A stretch of 48,599 nt of DNA from a virus. Below, piece by piece: positions 8,599-16,953 of the stretch. The first letter of the stretch is position 1. Each line of letters starts with the position of its first letter. The notes under the pieces were generated by a model. It was not told the origin of the DNA and searched no databases. It saw nothing but the letters and a program-made list of their open reading frames with translations. The translations under genes were made by a program, and so were the position numbers. The DNA is taken from the IMG/VR virus record IMGVR_UViG_3300023222_000213, positions 1 through 48,599 of that record. The stretch is one strand, 5' to 3'.

Positions 8599-9236
8599 AT
8601 TTATTTACGTGCCACTTCAAGCACCGCAACAAACAACGCCAAAGAGAGCTGGATTTTTGTCTGGAGAAAAACAAGTCCAATCCACTAATAGACAAGATTT
8701 ATCTGTTTAGCGAGCGCCCTCATTACCGCGACTTTTTTAACCAAACAACTGCATATCCTAATGATATCAACATTCTGGCGAATGCCGATATTTATTTTAA
8801 CGATACCATAAAATACCTGCAATTCATAAAACCCAATCAATGTTTCGCTATCACCCGGTGGGAAGAACACAACAGGAAGGCAGTAAGGTTTGAAGAAAGG
8901 CATGTCAAGAACAAAAACGCACAGGCAAAACACAGCCAGGATGTATGGGTTTTCATGGGCGCTGTAAAAAACAGGCTGCAAGGCAACTTTTATATGGGAA
9001 TCCCCGGATGTGATAATCGGATCGCCTGGGAGATTTCAAACCTGTATCAAATTTTTAATCCTTGTGAAACAATACAGTGTATCCATAAACACCAAAATCC
9101 AGAACGAAAATATAATATTCCCAAAGGATCACCAGACCGGATTCCCAGACCCTGGAAATTGGTGAATCCTTGTAGTATCACACTAGAAGGGATTATTTCC
9201 AGTCACATTAATTTAAAATACAGGAGGGCTGTATGA
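8586..9236 (+). CDS. Glycosyltransferase-associated protein, donor and acceptor unknown
   Basis: A 216-residue protein beginning MQKVNLFTCHFKH. The middle has NILANADIYFNDT and, near 115-145, the block SQDVWVFMGAV...NFYMGIPGCDNRIAWE, followed by IHKHQNPERKY near 165-175. This SQDxW...PGCDNR...HxHxxxxRxY pattern recurs in uncharacterised proteins near glycosyltransferases. I infer a sugar-transfer role. The reaction is unknown. Start overlaps the previous gene by 13 bp and the end overlaps the next start by 4 bp. Confidence 0.6.
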   Translation: MQKVNLFTCHFKHRNKQRQRELDFCLEKNKSNPLIDKIYLFSERPHYRDFFNQTTAYPNDINILANADIYFNDTIKYLQFIKPNQCFAITRWEEHNRKAVRFEERHVKNKNAQAKHSQDVWVFMGAVKNRLQGNFYMGIPGCDNRIAWEISNLYQIFNPCETIQCIHKHQNPERKYNIPKGSPDRIPRPWKLVNPCSITLEGIISSHINLKYRRAV

Positions 9237-10174
9237 AACTACTTCACATCGGCTTAATGGCAAACGGTAAAAACGAAGGGCTCTCTAAGGCTTTCAGATC
9301 AGCATGTAATAAATATTACGAGGTTAATCCTGGCGATAGTGCTTTAGAAGGCAAACTAAGCCAGATAGATTTTCTGCCAGATATTGTTTTCTGCCAGATC
9401 CAGTCCGAGAAACTTCAGGACCGTGACACTTGCGATGTACTGGGCCGTCATCTGGACCTGATGCGCCAAAAAGGGAGCTATGTTATTAACTGGACCGGAG
9501 ATATAAGATACGGCATACCCCCCTGGATGGTACGATTTGGCAATCATGTAGATCTTACTTGTTTCTCCAACGAAAGAGATATAAAGGAATTTGGCGGGCC
9601 TTCAGCTTTTTTACAAATAGGGGTAGACGCGGAGATATTTAACTCAACCGGAGAACCTAAAGCCGACAGGGAAATCGTTTTTATGGCCAATCACTATGGA
9701 AACCAGTTCCCACTAGGGGGCTTTAGAAAGAATATGACAGAAGCGCTTAAAAGACGATACGGGGCAAGATTCGGACTCTATGGCAACTTCCCCGGCGCTG
9801 ATGGAAACTATAACGTCCAGAATGACGATGTGCAGTACTGGCAAGGTGAAGAAGCAGCTATTTACAGGGGTTGCAGGATAGCTATTTCTATCAGTAATTA
9901 TCAGGTAGAAAGATACACTTCCGACAGGCTAATTAGAATTTTGGGATGTGGAGCTTTTTGTTTGGCACACTGGTATCCTAAGATCGAAGAGGAATTCCCT
10001 GAAGTGGTGACTTTCAATACCTTACAGGAGCTTTTTGAGAAATGTGATTACTATCTTCAGAACCCAAAAGAGGCACTAAAAATCGCGGATAAATGCGCGG
10101 AAAGAGTTAAATTACACCATACTTATGACGCTATGGTTAGAGACATTTTTAACCTCGTAAAAGTAGCTGTATGA
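9233..10174 (+). CDS. GT-B glycosyltransferase (family 1-like, CgeB/YkvP type)
   Basis: A 313-residue protein with a two-domain GT-B layout. The C-terminal domain holds the typical donor-binding stretch ERYTSDRLIRILGCGAFCL near 228-245 followed by HWYPKIEEEFP. This matches the short CgeB/YkvP-like glycosyltransferase family. GT-B enzymes use nucleotide sugars without a DxD metal site. Overlaps both neighbours by 4 bp, so it is co-translated with them. Confidence 0.75.
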   Translation: MKLLHIGLMANGKNEGLSKAFRSACNKYYEVNPGDSALEGKLSQIDFLPDIVFCQIQSEKLQDRDTCDVLGRHLDLMRQKGSYVINWTGDIRYGIPPWMVRFGNHVDLTCFSNERDIKEFGGPSAFLQIGVDAEIFNSTGEPKADREIVFMANHYGNQFPLGGFRKNMTEALKRRYGARFGLYGNFPGADGNYNVQNDDVQYWQGEEAAIYRGCRIAISISNYQVERYTSDRLIRILGCGAFCLAHWYPKIEEEFPEVVTFNTLQELFEKCDYYLQNPKEALKIADKCAERVKLHHTYDAMVRDIFNLVKVAV

Positions 10175-10917
10175 GGGTTGCTGCTTACATTGCTTTGCAT
10201 TACGGAAAAGACTACCTCCCATATGCCATAAAATCAGTTATCAACAGCGTAGATAAGCTAATAGTCCTTTACGCTTCACGCCCAAGCTATGGACACGCCA
10301 ACAGCTTACCCTGTCCTGAGACCGAAGAAGAACTAAGACAGATAGCCAGAGACCAGGCTGGAGATAAATTACAGTGGGTAAACATCCGCCACACCCACAT
10401 GGAAGGAGACCATAGGAACCAGGCGTTTGCACATTCTAATGGCTTTGATATTCTGGCGGTTGTGGATTCTGATGAGGTATGGGATCCTGAAGCATTCAAT
10501 ATCGCGGTAGAGTTTTCCGCAAAATCACAAGCTTTTAATATAGGAGCTAACCATTCAGGCTGGTTCCACTTCTGGCGGTCTTTTAACGAATACTGCCAAG
10601 ATGGTTTTTGCCCTATCAGGTTCCATAACCTCAAGGGGCATAGAGGCATGACAGATATTAATTGCCCGTCTAAGATTTATCATTTTGGCTACGCTCAGAA
10701 ACTAGGATTGATGGACTATAAATGGAGCTGTCACGGCCACCAGGACGAGCTAAGAACAGGATGGAAGAAAACGTTTCTAAACTATGAAAAAGGTAAAGAC
10801 AAGTGGCTTCACCCTGTCAGCGAGCAGATATGGCACGAAACACAAGATTTCAACAAAGAGACATTTCCGGACTTCATGAAGGATCACCCGTTTTATAATT
10901 TAGATAGGATAGAATGA
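10171..10917 (+). CDS. GT-A glycosyltransferase-like protein
   Basis: A 248-residue protein starting MRVAAYIALHYGKDYLPYAI with a Rossmann-like N-terminus and a probable DxD-type site in VVDSDEVWDP near residue 100. His-rich C-terminal half (FHFWRSF, YHFGYA, HGHQDEL). The pattern (Y)xxxLxxAIxSVxxxVDxxxV is typical of family 2-type enzymes that act on glycans. Overlaps both neighbours by 4 bp. Acceptor unknown. Confidence 0.65.
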   Translation: MRVAAYIALHYGKDYLPYAIKSVINSVDKLIVLYASRPSYGHANSLPCPETEEELRQIARDQAGDKLQWVNIRHTHMEGDHRNQAFAHSNGFDILAVVDSDEVWDPEAFNIAVEFSAKSQAFNIGANHSGWFHFWRSFNEYCQDGFCPIRFHNLKGHRGMTDINCPSKIYHFGYAQKLGLMDYKWSCHGHQDELRTGWKKTFLNYEKGKDKWLHPVSEQIWHETQDFNKETFPDFMKDHPFYNLDRIE

Positions 10918-11699
10918 TCTCAGGCTTTACATACATCCATAATGCTTTAAAAGCTGGCATCCCGATAAGAGAATCTATCAAGGCCGTGCTGACTTATGTT
11001 GATGAAGTGGTGGTGGTAGATGCAGAGAGTAATGACGGGACCAGAGAGGCGATATTAAAGATGTGCACATATTCCTGCCAAAAAAACTATCTTGAAATGG
11101 AGACTTTAAAACCACTTAGAATCATAGATGCCAAGTGGGGAACCGATGGAGGCGAAACTTTAAAGAGGCTCCATGCAATGAATATAGAATGTAAGGGAGA
11201 TGTGATAGTTCACTTTGAGGCGGACGAGGTTTTTGATGATAAACTGATATCAATTATTAAAGATTGTTACCAAGATGACGATTTTGGCGGTTATCAAGTT
11301 TATAGACTGCAAGTAGAACAAAATTTCCAGCGCATTAGATGGCACCCTGAATTAGTTCACAGGGTTTTTAAAAAAGGAACAATAACGAAGAATGGGCATA
11401 CAACAAATAGCCCCTCAAACTCATATATGCCTGCTAAATGTGGCTTTCTCTGGGATGTAACCAACTGCTTCCGAGATAACTGGCTTGCAAGGGTAGACCA
11501 ACAAGCTAAACTCAGGAGCGGAACTGAAACCCCTGAAACCAATTACAGAATGGTCCCGCTTCATTTTAATGAACCAATTGAACTAACAAGAGAACAGGCC
11601 ATTGAAAGACTGAAAGAGCCTCATTGGACTTGGGCTGAGACACCTTTAAATATTCCAGAAATCTTAAAGCCTCTTGTGGGGCGAGTGTGCTATGGGTAA
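10914..11699 (+). CDS. Glycosyltransferase family 2-like
   Basis: A 261-residue GT-A protein: FTYIHNALKAG...ESIKAVLTYVDEVVVVDAESNDGT (residues 5-45) is a classical GT2 start, and HFEADEVF near 103 is the metal/donor site. The C-terminus (NIPEILKPLVGRV) is clearly related to that of the gene at 14556 (NIPQIMRPLVGQK), so the two are paralogues. Its stop lies 8 bp inside an inserted HNH gene, and its 3' end was probably altered by that insertion. Confidence 0.75.
   Translation: MISGFTYIHNALKAGIPIRESIKAVLTYVDEVVVVDAESNDGTREAILKMCTYSCQKNYLEMETLKPLRIIDAKWGTDGGETLKRLHAMNIECKGDVIVHFEADEVFDDKLISIIKDCYQDDDFGGYQVYRLQVEQNFQRIRWHPELVHRVFKKGTITKNGHTTNSPSNSYMPAKCGFLWDVTNCFRDNWLARVDQQAKLRSGTETPETNYRMVPLHFNEPIELTREQAIERLKEPHWTWAETPLNIPEILKPLVGRVCYG
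11691..11696 (+). repeat. 6-bp repeat flanking HNH gene, left copy
   Basis: TATGGG here and again at 12185-12190. Both copies contain the start ATG, of the HNH gene on the left and of the next glycosyltransferase on the right. Removing 494 bp between them joins the two glycosyltransferase genes with the downstream start intact. Short enough to be chance alone, but the same arrangement is seen around the second HNH gene and the sulfotransferase. Confidence 0.45.
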
Positions 11700-12201
11700 G
11701 AAAATTTGGAGAGACATATTGGGTTACAAAGGCGTTTATCAAATAAATGATCTCGCATTCGTAAAATCATTAAAAAGACCCAGAGGAAAAAGAGACAAAA
11801 TAATTTCAAGTTGTGTTGCTCAAACTGGATATAAAACAGTGGTGCTTTTTAAAAATTCAGTGCGAAAAATCTATTTATTACATCGGCTTATTGCTATGGC
11901 GTTTATTCCAAATCCAGAGAATAAACCGTGTATTAACCATAAGGACGGTAATAAATTAAATAATTCACTTGATAATCTTGAATGGTGTACTAGGGCTGAG
12001 AATAATCAGCATGCTTTTAGAAATGGACTGATTAATAAAAGTGGCGAGAAATGTAATCTCTCAAAACTCAAGTCTTATCAGGTTTTAGAAATTAGAAAAC
12101 TACTCAAAAAGTATAAACAAAAAGATATAGCACGGAAATTTCATATAGATCAATCTACAGTCAGCTATATAAAAACAAAAAGATTATGGGCGCATCTGTA
12201 G
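11692..12201 (+). CDS. Free-standing HNH homing endonuclease (NUMOD4-HNH-HTH)
   Basis: A 169-residue protein. WRDILGYKGVYQIND at the N-terminus is a NUMOD4 module, and LHRLIAMAFIPNPENKPCINH...GNKLNNSLDNLEW carries the HNH metal-binding and catalytic residues (about 65-105). A C-terminal resolvase-like helix-turn-helix (KYKQKDIARKFHIDQSTVSYI) gives DNA specificity. It cuts phage-related DNA to spread itself. It interrupts the glycan island, is more AT-rich than the flanking genes, and overlaps the next gene by 16 bp. Start at 11692 overlaps the previous gene by 8 bp. Confidence 0.85.
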   Translation: MGKKIWRDILGYKGVYQINDLAFVKSLKRPRGKRDKIISSCVAQTGYKTVVLFKNSVRKIYLLHRLIAMAFIPNPENKPCINHKDGNKLNNSLDNLEWCTRAENNQHAFRNGLINKSGEKCNLSKLKSYQVLEIRKLLKKYKQKDIARKFHIDQSTVSYIKTKRLWAHL

Positions 12202-12893
12202 ACTTCGCTACATATTGCTGTAAGAAGGATATTAATAAACTCCATGATAATTTTTCGGATCATGTGAAATCACACGGCTATGAATTTGATAACATTCATT
12301 TGATTTATCAAAGATGTCTTCCAGATGTTGGGCGACTATTATTAAATATGCTGCCTGGTGTTTATAAACATTTTATAGAAGACACGAGTTACCCGACAAT
12401 CCTTTTAAGAAACTGCATCAATCCAGACAACAAGGAAGCCGACGAATACACTCACGGATGGGACCACTCACATTACTGGCGCCACCACGTCGTCAACCAT
12501 TTAGTAGCCTTAGAACAAAGCACAGCAGATTACATAGTCCTTTCTGATGCAGACTGTTACATAAAAAGCCAACCCAACGGACAATCCTGGGTAACCGCAG
12601 GAATCGAAGTGCTAAAAGCCAATAAGAGTATTTTAGTTGTTTCCCCTGGTGACGGTTCTGGCAGCAAGCATTTCAAAACCCAAAACATGAGCCAGCAAAT
12701 GTTCCTTTGTGAAAGGGAGAGATTAAAAAATATTGACTTCGATCTTCCATTCACAGGCTTTAAAGACGGTGGCCCCATGCAGGAGTATTACTTCATGCTG
12801 GAGGGAAGGATCGGGCGGTACATGGAAAAGAATAATTTGTACAGGCACATACTTGGTGACAGGTTTAGATATTGGCATTTGCAATGGCATTAA
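12186..12893 (+). CDS. GT-A glycosyltransferase-like protein
   Basis: A 235-residue protein with a probable DxD site in YIVLSDADCYI near residues 117-127 and no signal peptide. Other conserved-looking parts are DHSHYWRHHVVNHL (about 90-105) and FTGFKDGGPMQEYY near 195. This DADC context is seen in uncharacterised cytoplasmic glycosyltransferases. The ATG at 12186 lies in the right copy of the HNH-flanking repeat. The 3' end overlaps the epimerase gene by 10 bp. Confidence 0.6.
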   Translation: MGASVDFATYCCKKDINKLHDNFSDHVKSHGYEFDNIHLIYQRCLPDVGRLLLNMLPGVYKHFIEDTSYPTILLRNCINPDNKEADEYTHGWDHSHYWRHHVVNHLVALEQSTADYIVLSDADCYIKSQPNGQSWVTAGIEVLKANKSILVVSPGDGSGSKHFKTQNMSQQMFLCERERLKNIDFDLPFTGFKDGGPMQEYYFMLEGRIGRYMEKNNLYRHILGDRFRYWHLQWH

Positions 12894-13771
12894 AAATAGT
12901 TATAACAGGAGGCTCTGGGCTTTTGGGCAAATATCTGCTTAAAACGCAGCCGATGATCTCTCCCGCCGAGGGATGTTTTGAGCCAGAATATGAGATAACA
13001 CCCTGCTACAGGAACAACAAGATTGACGGCATTAAACTTGATGTATCAAACTTTTCAAATGTTATTGATGTGCTCTTTACAATACAGCCCGATATAATTA
13101 TCCATTGTGCTTGTAACGGAGATGTGGACAACGTAGAAGAACACCCGTCTGAGGCGGTAAAGGCTGATCTTTTGGGGGTGATTCATTTAAAGGACTTCGC
13201 CGAAAAAATGCGATGCAAGTTAATCATCATTTCGAGCAATGCGGTTTTTGATGGTGACAATCCCCCTTACTCTGAGGACTCACCAAGGAATCCGGTTAAT
13301 TTTTATGGCAAGATCAAATCTTTGGCTGATGATATTATAATGAAAAGCTCTTGTGAATGGATGATCGTCAGACCTATTTTTATGTATGGCTGGCCCAATG
13401 AAGGAGGAAGGGAAAACTGGGCGACTAAGATTATCAAGAGTTTGAAAGACGGGAAAGAATTACGGTTAGTCACGGACTCTTTTACACAGCCTACATATGC
13501 GGGAGATGTTGCGGAAGATATCTGGAGTCTAATTAAGCACGATTGGAATAGGGTTTATAATGTAGCCTCAAAAGAAAAAAGCACTATTTTTAATTTTGGC
13601 TTGAGAGTTGCTGATATATTCAACCTTGATTATAATAAAATAAACAGGGCCAAGCTAAAAGATTTTAAAACTATAGCGCCGCGACCGATAGACACTACAT
13701 TTGAAGTTAGCGATTACGGGCCGGTAGCAATTGAAGAAGGACTTCAAAAAATGAAAGATGAAAATAACTAA
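12884..13771 (+). CDS. NAD(P)-dependent sugar-nucleotide epimerase/reductase (RmlD-like SDR)
   Basis: The 295-residue product (start 12884, MALKIVITGG) is an extended short-chain dehydrogenase: the NAD(P) motif GGSGLLG at 9-15, IISSNAVFDG at 116-124, and the catalytic YxxxK as Y141-GKI-K145. The sequence order resembles dTDP-4-dehydrorhamnose reductase and related epimerases. It would make or modify the activated sugar used by the neighbouring transferases. No complete nucleotide-sugar pathway is present, so the substrate must come from the host. Confidence 0.8.
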   Translation: MALKIVITGGSGLLGKYLLKTQPMISPAEGCFEPEYEITPCYRNNKIDGIKLDVSNFSNVIDVLFTIQPDIIIHCACNGDVDNVEEHPSEAVKADLLGVIHLKDFAEKMRCKLIIISSNAVFDGDNPPYSEDSPRNPVNFYGKIKSLADDIIMKSSCEWMIVRPIFMYGWPNEGGRENWATKIIKSLKDGKELRLVTDSFTQPTYAGDVAEDIWSLIKHDWNRVYNVASKEKSTIFNFGLRVADIFNLDYNKINRAKLKDFKTIAPRPIDTTFEVSDYGPVAIEEGLQKMKDENN

Positions 13772-13919
13772 AAAACAGATTGAATTTCTTGAAACTATCT
13801 TGACGATAGAATTATATAAAGACCATAGATTGGAACCTGAAAGAAATCATTATTGCACAAACCCTGAAGAAACAAGGGACAGAGCCATTGAAAAAATAAT
13901 AAAATTTTATGATTCCTAA
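13758..13919 (+). CDS. Small helical protein, unknown
   Basis: A 53-residue protein (MKITKKQIEFLETILTIELY) overlapping the end of the epimerase gene by 14 bp and ending in the left copy of the 17-bp repeat. Charged and mostly helical, with one Cys. No family recognised. Its last codons overlap the remnant start of an interrupted glycosyltransferase (13909-13932). Confidence 0.5.
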   Translation: MKITKKQIEFLETILTIELYKDHRLEPERNHYCTNPEETRDRAIEKIIKFYDS

Positions 13920-13932
13920 AATCTCTATATGA
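13909..13932 (+). pseudogene. Remnant 5' end of a GT2 gene (MIPKISI then stop)
   Basis: ATG at 13909 opens a frame reading MIPKISI and stopping at 13930-13932. The intact glycosyltransferase at 14556 begins MELPKISIC in the same repeated DNA (CCTAAAATCTCTATATG). This looks like the original start of that gene, left behind when the sulfotransferase gene was inserted after codon 7. Confidence 0.55.
13915..13931 (+). repeat. 17-bp direct repeat flanking the sulfotransferase gene, left copy
   Basis: CCTAAAATCTCTATATG occurs here and at 14565-14581, exactly flanking the sulfotransferase-like gene; the copies are 650 bp apart. In the right copy it encodes PKISI of a glycosyltransferase. In the left copy the same codons end at once in a stop. 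This is the mark of an insertion with duplicated target sequence or of recombination through short homology. Confidence 0.85.
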
Positions 13933-14556
13933 ATGATAGTTAACTATAAAGCAAAACAATGCTTCATACATCTTCCTAAGTCGGGGGGGACATCTGTAAT
14001 GCAAAGGCTTTTAGATAAAAAAAATTGGCATTCTTTATTTGACGCACACGATAAGACACGAGATTTTAGAGAGCTTGATGGCTTCGAATTTACAGCAATA
14101 ATAAGAGAGCCTGACGATTGGTACAAAAGCATGTATACTTATTCTGAACTTACAGGATTGCCAGAGAAGTATATTTTCAGCAAGATAGGCGGAGTTGTTT
14201 ATTTATGGCAAAGGGCTTCTAGGGTTTGGAGAAGTGACTTCTCAATATGGCAGGAAAATGCAGAAAATATGAAATGGAAATTCCATTCTTTATTGCATAA
14301 TTACATTTCTACTTTTAGAACCCTTGGAGATAGTTCTAATGAATATGGCTGGTATACAAACAGATTAAAATATCAATTAGACGGATTAACGAATCTCCAC
14401 TTATTCAAGTATGAAAATATCGACATGGTTTTTGAAAAATATAAAATAGCCCAATTGGTAACTAATGTTACAACACTTCATGTTGATTTTAAAAATTGTA
14501 AATCAGATTTATCAAGAGACGAATATGCGGTCTATTTACATAAAAATGCGATATAA
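13933..14556 (+). CDS. Sulfotransferase-like protein
   Basis: A 207-residue protein. FIHLPKSGGTSVM (residues 11-23) is the 5'-phosphosulfate-binding loop of PAPS-dependent sulfotransferases (HxPKxGGTS), and TAIIREPDDWYKSMY (54-68) matches the 3'-phosphate-binding strand and helix (IxREPxxxxxS). It would transfer sulfate from PAPS to a sugar or other hydroxyl group. It is AT-rich compared with its neighbours and flanked by a 17-bp direct repeat, both signs of recent acquisition. Its stop overlaps the next ATG (taATGG). Confidence 0.75.
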   Translation: MIVNYKAKQCFIHLPKSGGTSVMQRLLDKKNWHSLFDAHDKTRDFRELDGFEFTAIIREPDDWYKSMYTYSELTGLPEKYIFSKIGGVVYLWQRASRVWRSDFSIWQENAENMKWKFHSLLHNYISTFRTLGDSSNEYGWYTNRLKYQLDGLTNLHLFKYENIDMVFEKYKIAQLVTNVTTLHVDFKNCKSDLSRDEYAVYLHKNAI

Positions 14557-15512
14557 TGGAACTACCTAAAATCTCTATATGCGTATTTATCAAAGACAAC
14601 AACCAGGGAGCCTACGGGCTGTGGGAATCAATGGCTACTCTTATGCCTTTTGCAGACGAATATTTTGTTCTTGACCTGGGATCAACTGACGGAACATATG
14701 AAATTCTGAAAGACCTAGCTTCGAAGAATCCAAAGATAAGATTGGAGCAAGGAGAGTTCCCAGTTAATCCTGTGACCGATTTGATTGATGCGGGAAGTTT
14801 TGCGGAGATTCCAAACGCCATGATACCGACTTGCAGAAATGATCTTGTATTATACTATCAGGCCGATGAGATCTGGCATGAAGATCTACTTAAACTGATG
14901 GTGGAGAGACTTGAAAATAAAAAAAGCTTCAAGGGGCTTTCTTTCTGGCGCTATCAGTTAAAAGATAATTTCCAGTATATTAAATGGCTTCCTCATGTTG
15001 TCCATCGGATAGGCCATAAAAATGATTTTGTTTTTGTAGAGGACGGCATGAACACAAAAGAAGCGTGGACCGTTGAGATGGTGTCAAACTATGATGGCGG
15101 ATGGTTTACCAGGTGGGGAGCAGAATTTTCAAAAGGTAGAAAAGAAGCTATTGACGAAAACGGCAACCCTCATATTTACGGGAAAGACTTTCGCGAAATC
15201 ACCGAAGGCAAAGAGGCGACCGAAATGCCAACCCATGAAATGATATTGGATATTTCATCTATCGGTGGATTCCTGGATAACATCAAAGAAAAAAACAAAC
15301 ACCATGCACCTTATTGGAGGACCAATCCTAATTCTATTAATATAGATGGTCAGTTCTTTAATTTGGAAGGATGGTATAAACAGCAATCTAATAATCCCGA
15401 TTGGACCAAACCCGACTCTCCTTTTAATATACCTCAGATAATGCGACCTTTGGTAGGACAAAAGACTTACCCCGTAAGGCAGAATATTTTAGATAAAATA
15501 ATAAACTCATGA
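14556..15512 (+). CDS. Glycosyltransferase family 2-like
   Basis: A 318-residue GT-A protein: ISICVFIKDNNQ...WESMATLMPFADEYFVLDLGSTDGTYEIL (6-50) is a GT2 nucleotide-binding start and YYQADEIWHED near 107-117 is the DxD-like site. The C-terminus SPFNIPQIMRPLVGQK resembles the gene at 10914, showing duplication within the island. Its first codons lie in the right copy of the 17-bp repeat, so its present N-terminus (MEL) was rebuilt after the insertion upstream. Confidence 0.8.
   Translation: MELPKISICVFIKDNNQGAYGLWESMATLMPFADEYFVLDLGSTDGTYEILKDLASKNPKIRLEQGEFPVNPVTDLIDAGSFAEIPNAMIPTCRNDLVLYYQADEIWHEDLLKLMVERLENKKSFKGLSFWRYQLKDNFQYIKWLPHVVHRIGHKNDFVFVEDGMNTKEAWTVEMVSNYDGGWFTRWGAEFSKGRKEAIDENGNPHIYGKDFREITEGKEATEMPTHEMILDISSIGGFLDNIKEKNKHHAPYWRTNPNSINIDGQFFNLEGWYKQQSNNPDWTKPDSPFNIPQIMRPLVGQKTYPVRQNILDKIINS
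14565..14581 (+). repeat. 17-bp direct repeat flanking the sulfotransferase gene, right copy
   Basis: Second copy of CCTAAAATCTCTATATG, here codons 4-8 of the functional glycosyltransferase (PKISI, with the last base in the Cys codon). See the left copy at 13915-13931. Confidence 0.85.
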
Positions 15513-15694
15513 AAGATAATGGAATTCAATTACTGAAAAAGTATATGGCACAAGTTATAGACAATGAAGGAGTTGCTTATGTTCCAAACATAAATGGTTA
15601 TCAAAGAATGGGGGCGCCGGAATTCACGCGAGAAGAAATTGTCATATTAGAGAAACTTGAAGAAGAAATACAAAAAGAAAATAGTGAAATTTAA
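15509..15694 (+). CDS. Small hypothetical protein of the glycan island
   Basis: A 61-residue protein (MKDNGIQLLKKYMAQVIDNE) overlapping the previous stop by 4 bp (ATGA). The C-terminal half is a charged helix. No recognised family. Confidence 0.5.
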   Translation: MKDNGIQLLKKYMAQVIDNEGVAYVPNINGYQRMGAPEFTREEIVILEKLEEEIQKENSEI

Positions 15695-16352
15695 CCTAAA
15701 GGATATTGAAAAAATGATTCAGGAGTTTGAGCCAGAGCCAACTGGTAATGAATTCCTAGATCAGAGATTCGAGGAAAGTAATTGCCATCCTTATTACCGC
15801 TTCTTTTATCAGTTTGCAAAGAGGTTTAAACCTGAGGTTATTGTGGAGCTTGGAAGCTGGCAGGGAACTTCGGCAGCGCATTTTGCGGGGGGAAGCCCTG
15901 AGAGTTTAGTGATAACCATTGACCATCATACCGACCCAGGAGATGAGGAAAATAGGCTAAAGACTGTTTGGGCATCTAATGAATTTATTAATATGCACTA
16001 TTTCCAGGGTTGGACCTGCACACAATTATATCAAGAAGAAAAATTTAATCATTTTGATGTAGTATCATCTAAAGACGCATTTCCGTGGATTATCAAAATG
16101 TTAGATAATCGAAAAATAGACGTTTTATTTATTGATTCCTGGCACCGATACGACCAAGCCAAAAAAGACTGGGAAGCCTACGAACCTCTTTTAAATTCCT
16201 CGTCACTTGTGATTTGTGATGACATTCTAGAAGGAACACCAGGATCAGGAATCGACAATATGGTTAAATTCTGGGAAGAACTACCAGATGAGAAATTTTT
16301 AAACGGAAACCTTCATCTAGGTTATCCGATGGGATTTTTGAAATGGACATAG
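15684..16352 (+). CDS. Class I SAM-dependent methyltransferase (Methyltransf_24/CmcI-like)
   Basis: From GTG 15684 the product has 222 residues; a TTG at 15657 would add nine. VIVELGSWQGTSAAHFA near 55-70 is the SAM-binding motif I, IDHHTDP holds the acidic residue after strand 2, and KIDVLFIDSWHRYDQAKKDWEAY near 150-172 with VICDDI matches O-methyltransferases and rhamnosyl/cephalosporin-type relatives. It is paralogous to the next gene. A sugar O-methyltransferase role fits the island but is inference. Confidence 0.75.
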   Translation: MKFNLKDIEKMIQEFEPEPTGNEFLDQRFEESNCHPYYRFFYQFAKRFKPEVIVELGSWQGTSAAHFAGGSPESLVITIDHHTDPGDEENRLKTVWASNEFINMHYFQGWTCTQLYQEEKFNHFDVVSSKDAFPWIIKMLDNRKIDVLFIDSWHRYDQAKKDWEAYEPLLNSSSLVICDDILEGTPGSGIDNMVKFWEELPDEKFLNGNLHLGYPMGFLKWT

Positions 16353-16942
16353 AAACACTAAAAAGATTAGCCGAAGAAGCACTAGCGGAAGAGGTTTATC
16401 CTAACCCGATGTTTCCACCGTCGAAGTATTACCGTTTCTTAAAGCTCTTAGCCCATGAGATGCAGCCGAAGTTGAGCGTTGAATTAGGGGTTTGTGGGGG
16501 CGGAGGGAGTTTGCATTTAGCTTTGGGGTGGTCAGAAGGGAAAGTTATAGGAGTAGATTTAGTGCCAGATCATGAAGAACATATTGAATATATGAAAAAA
16601 AATTATTATAATTTTGAATTTTGGATTCAAGATTCTGTAGAGGCTGCTCCATTTATTTTCAGGGATGAAGGCAAGGTAAAAATAGACATTTTATTCATTG
16701 ACACTACGCACACCTATGAAAGAACGCTAAATGAGTTCAAAGCCTACAAACCGTTCTTAAGCAAAAGAGCTGTTGTTTGCTTTGATGATTTGTTCCGGCC
16801 CGGCATGGAGGAAGCTTGGGACAAGATGCCAGGAGAAAAGGTAAGGCTTGACGTTTTACACGACGGGCAGTACCCAGAAGGAGGAGGATTTGGTGCTGTA
16901 TTACCCTTCAAAAACGTTGCTAAATCGACCGTAAATAGTTAA
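16343..16942 (+). CDS. Class I SAM-dependent methyltransferase (Methyltransf_24-like)
   Basis: A 199-residue paralogue of the gene before it: LSVELGVCGGGGSLHLALGW near 43-62 is motif I, VIGVDLVPDHE follows, and KIDILFIDTTHTYERTLNEF near 118-138 with VVCFDDL is the acidic metal/SAM region. Ten-base overlap with the upstream gene. Together they could methylate two positions of a phage-built glycan. Confidence 0.75.
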   Translation: MDIETLKRLAEEALAEEVYPNPMFPPSKYYRFLKLLAHEMQPKLSVELGVCGGGGSLHLALGWSEGKVIGVDLVPDHEEHIEYMKKNYYNFEFWIQDSVEAAPFIFRDEGKVKIDILFIDTTHTYERTLNEFKAYKPFLSKRAVVCFDDLFRPGMEEAWDKMPGEKVRLDVLHDGQYPEGGGFGAVLPFKNVAKSTVNS

Positions 16943-16953
16943 ATTTATACCTA

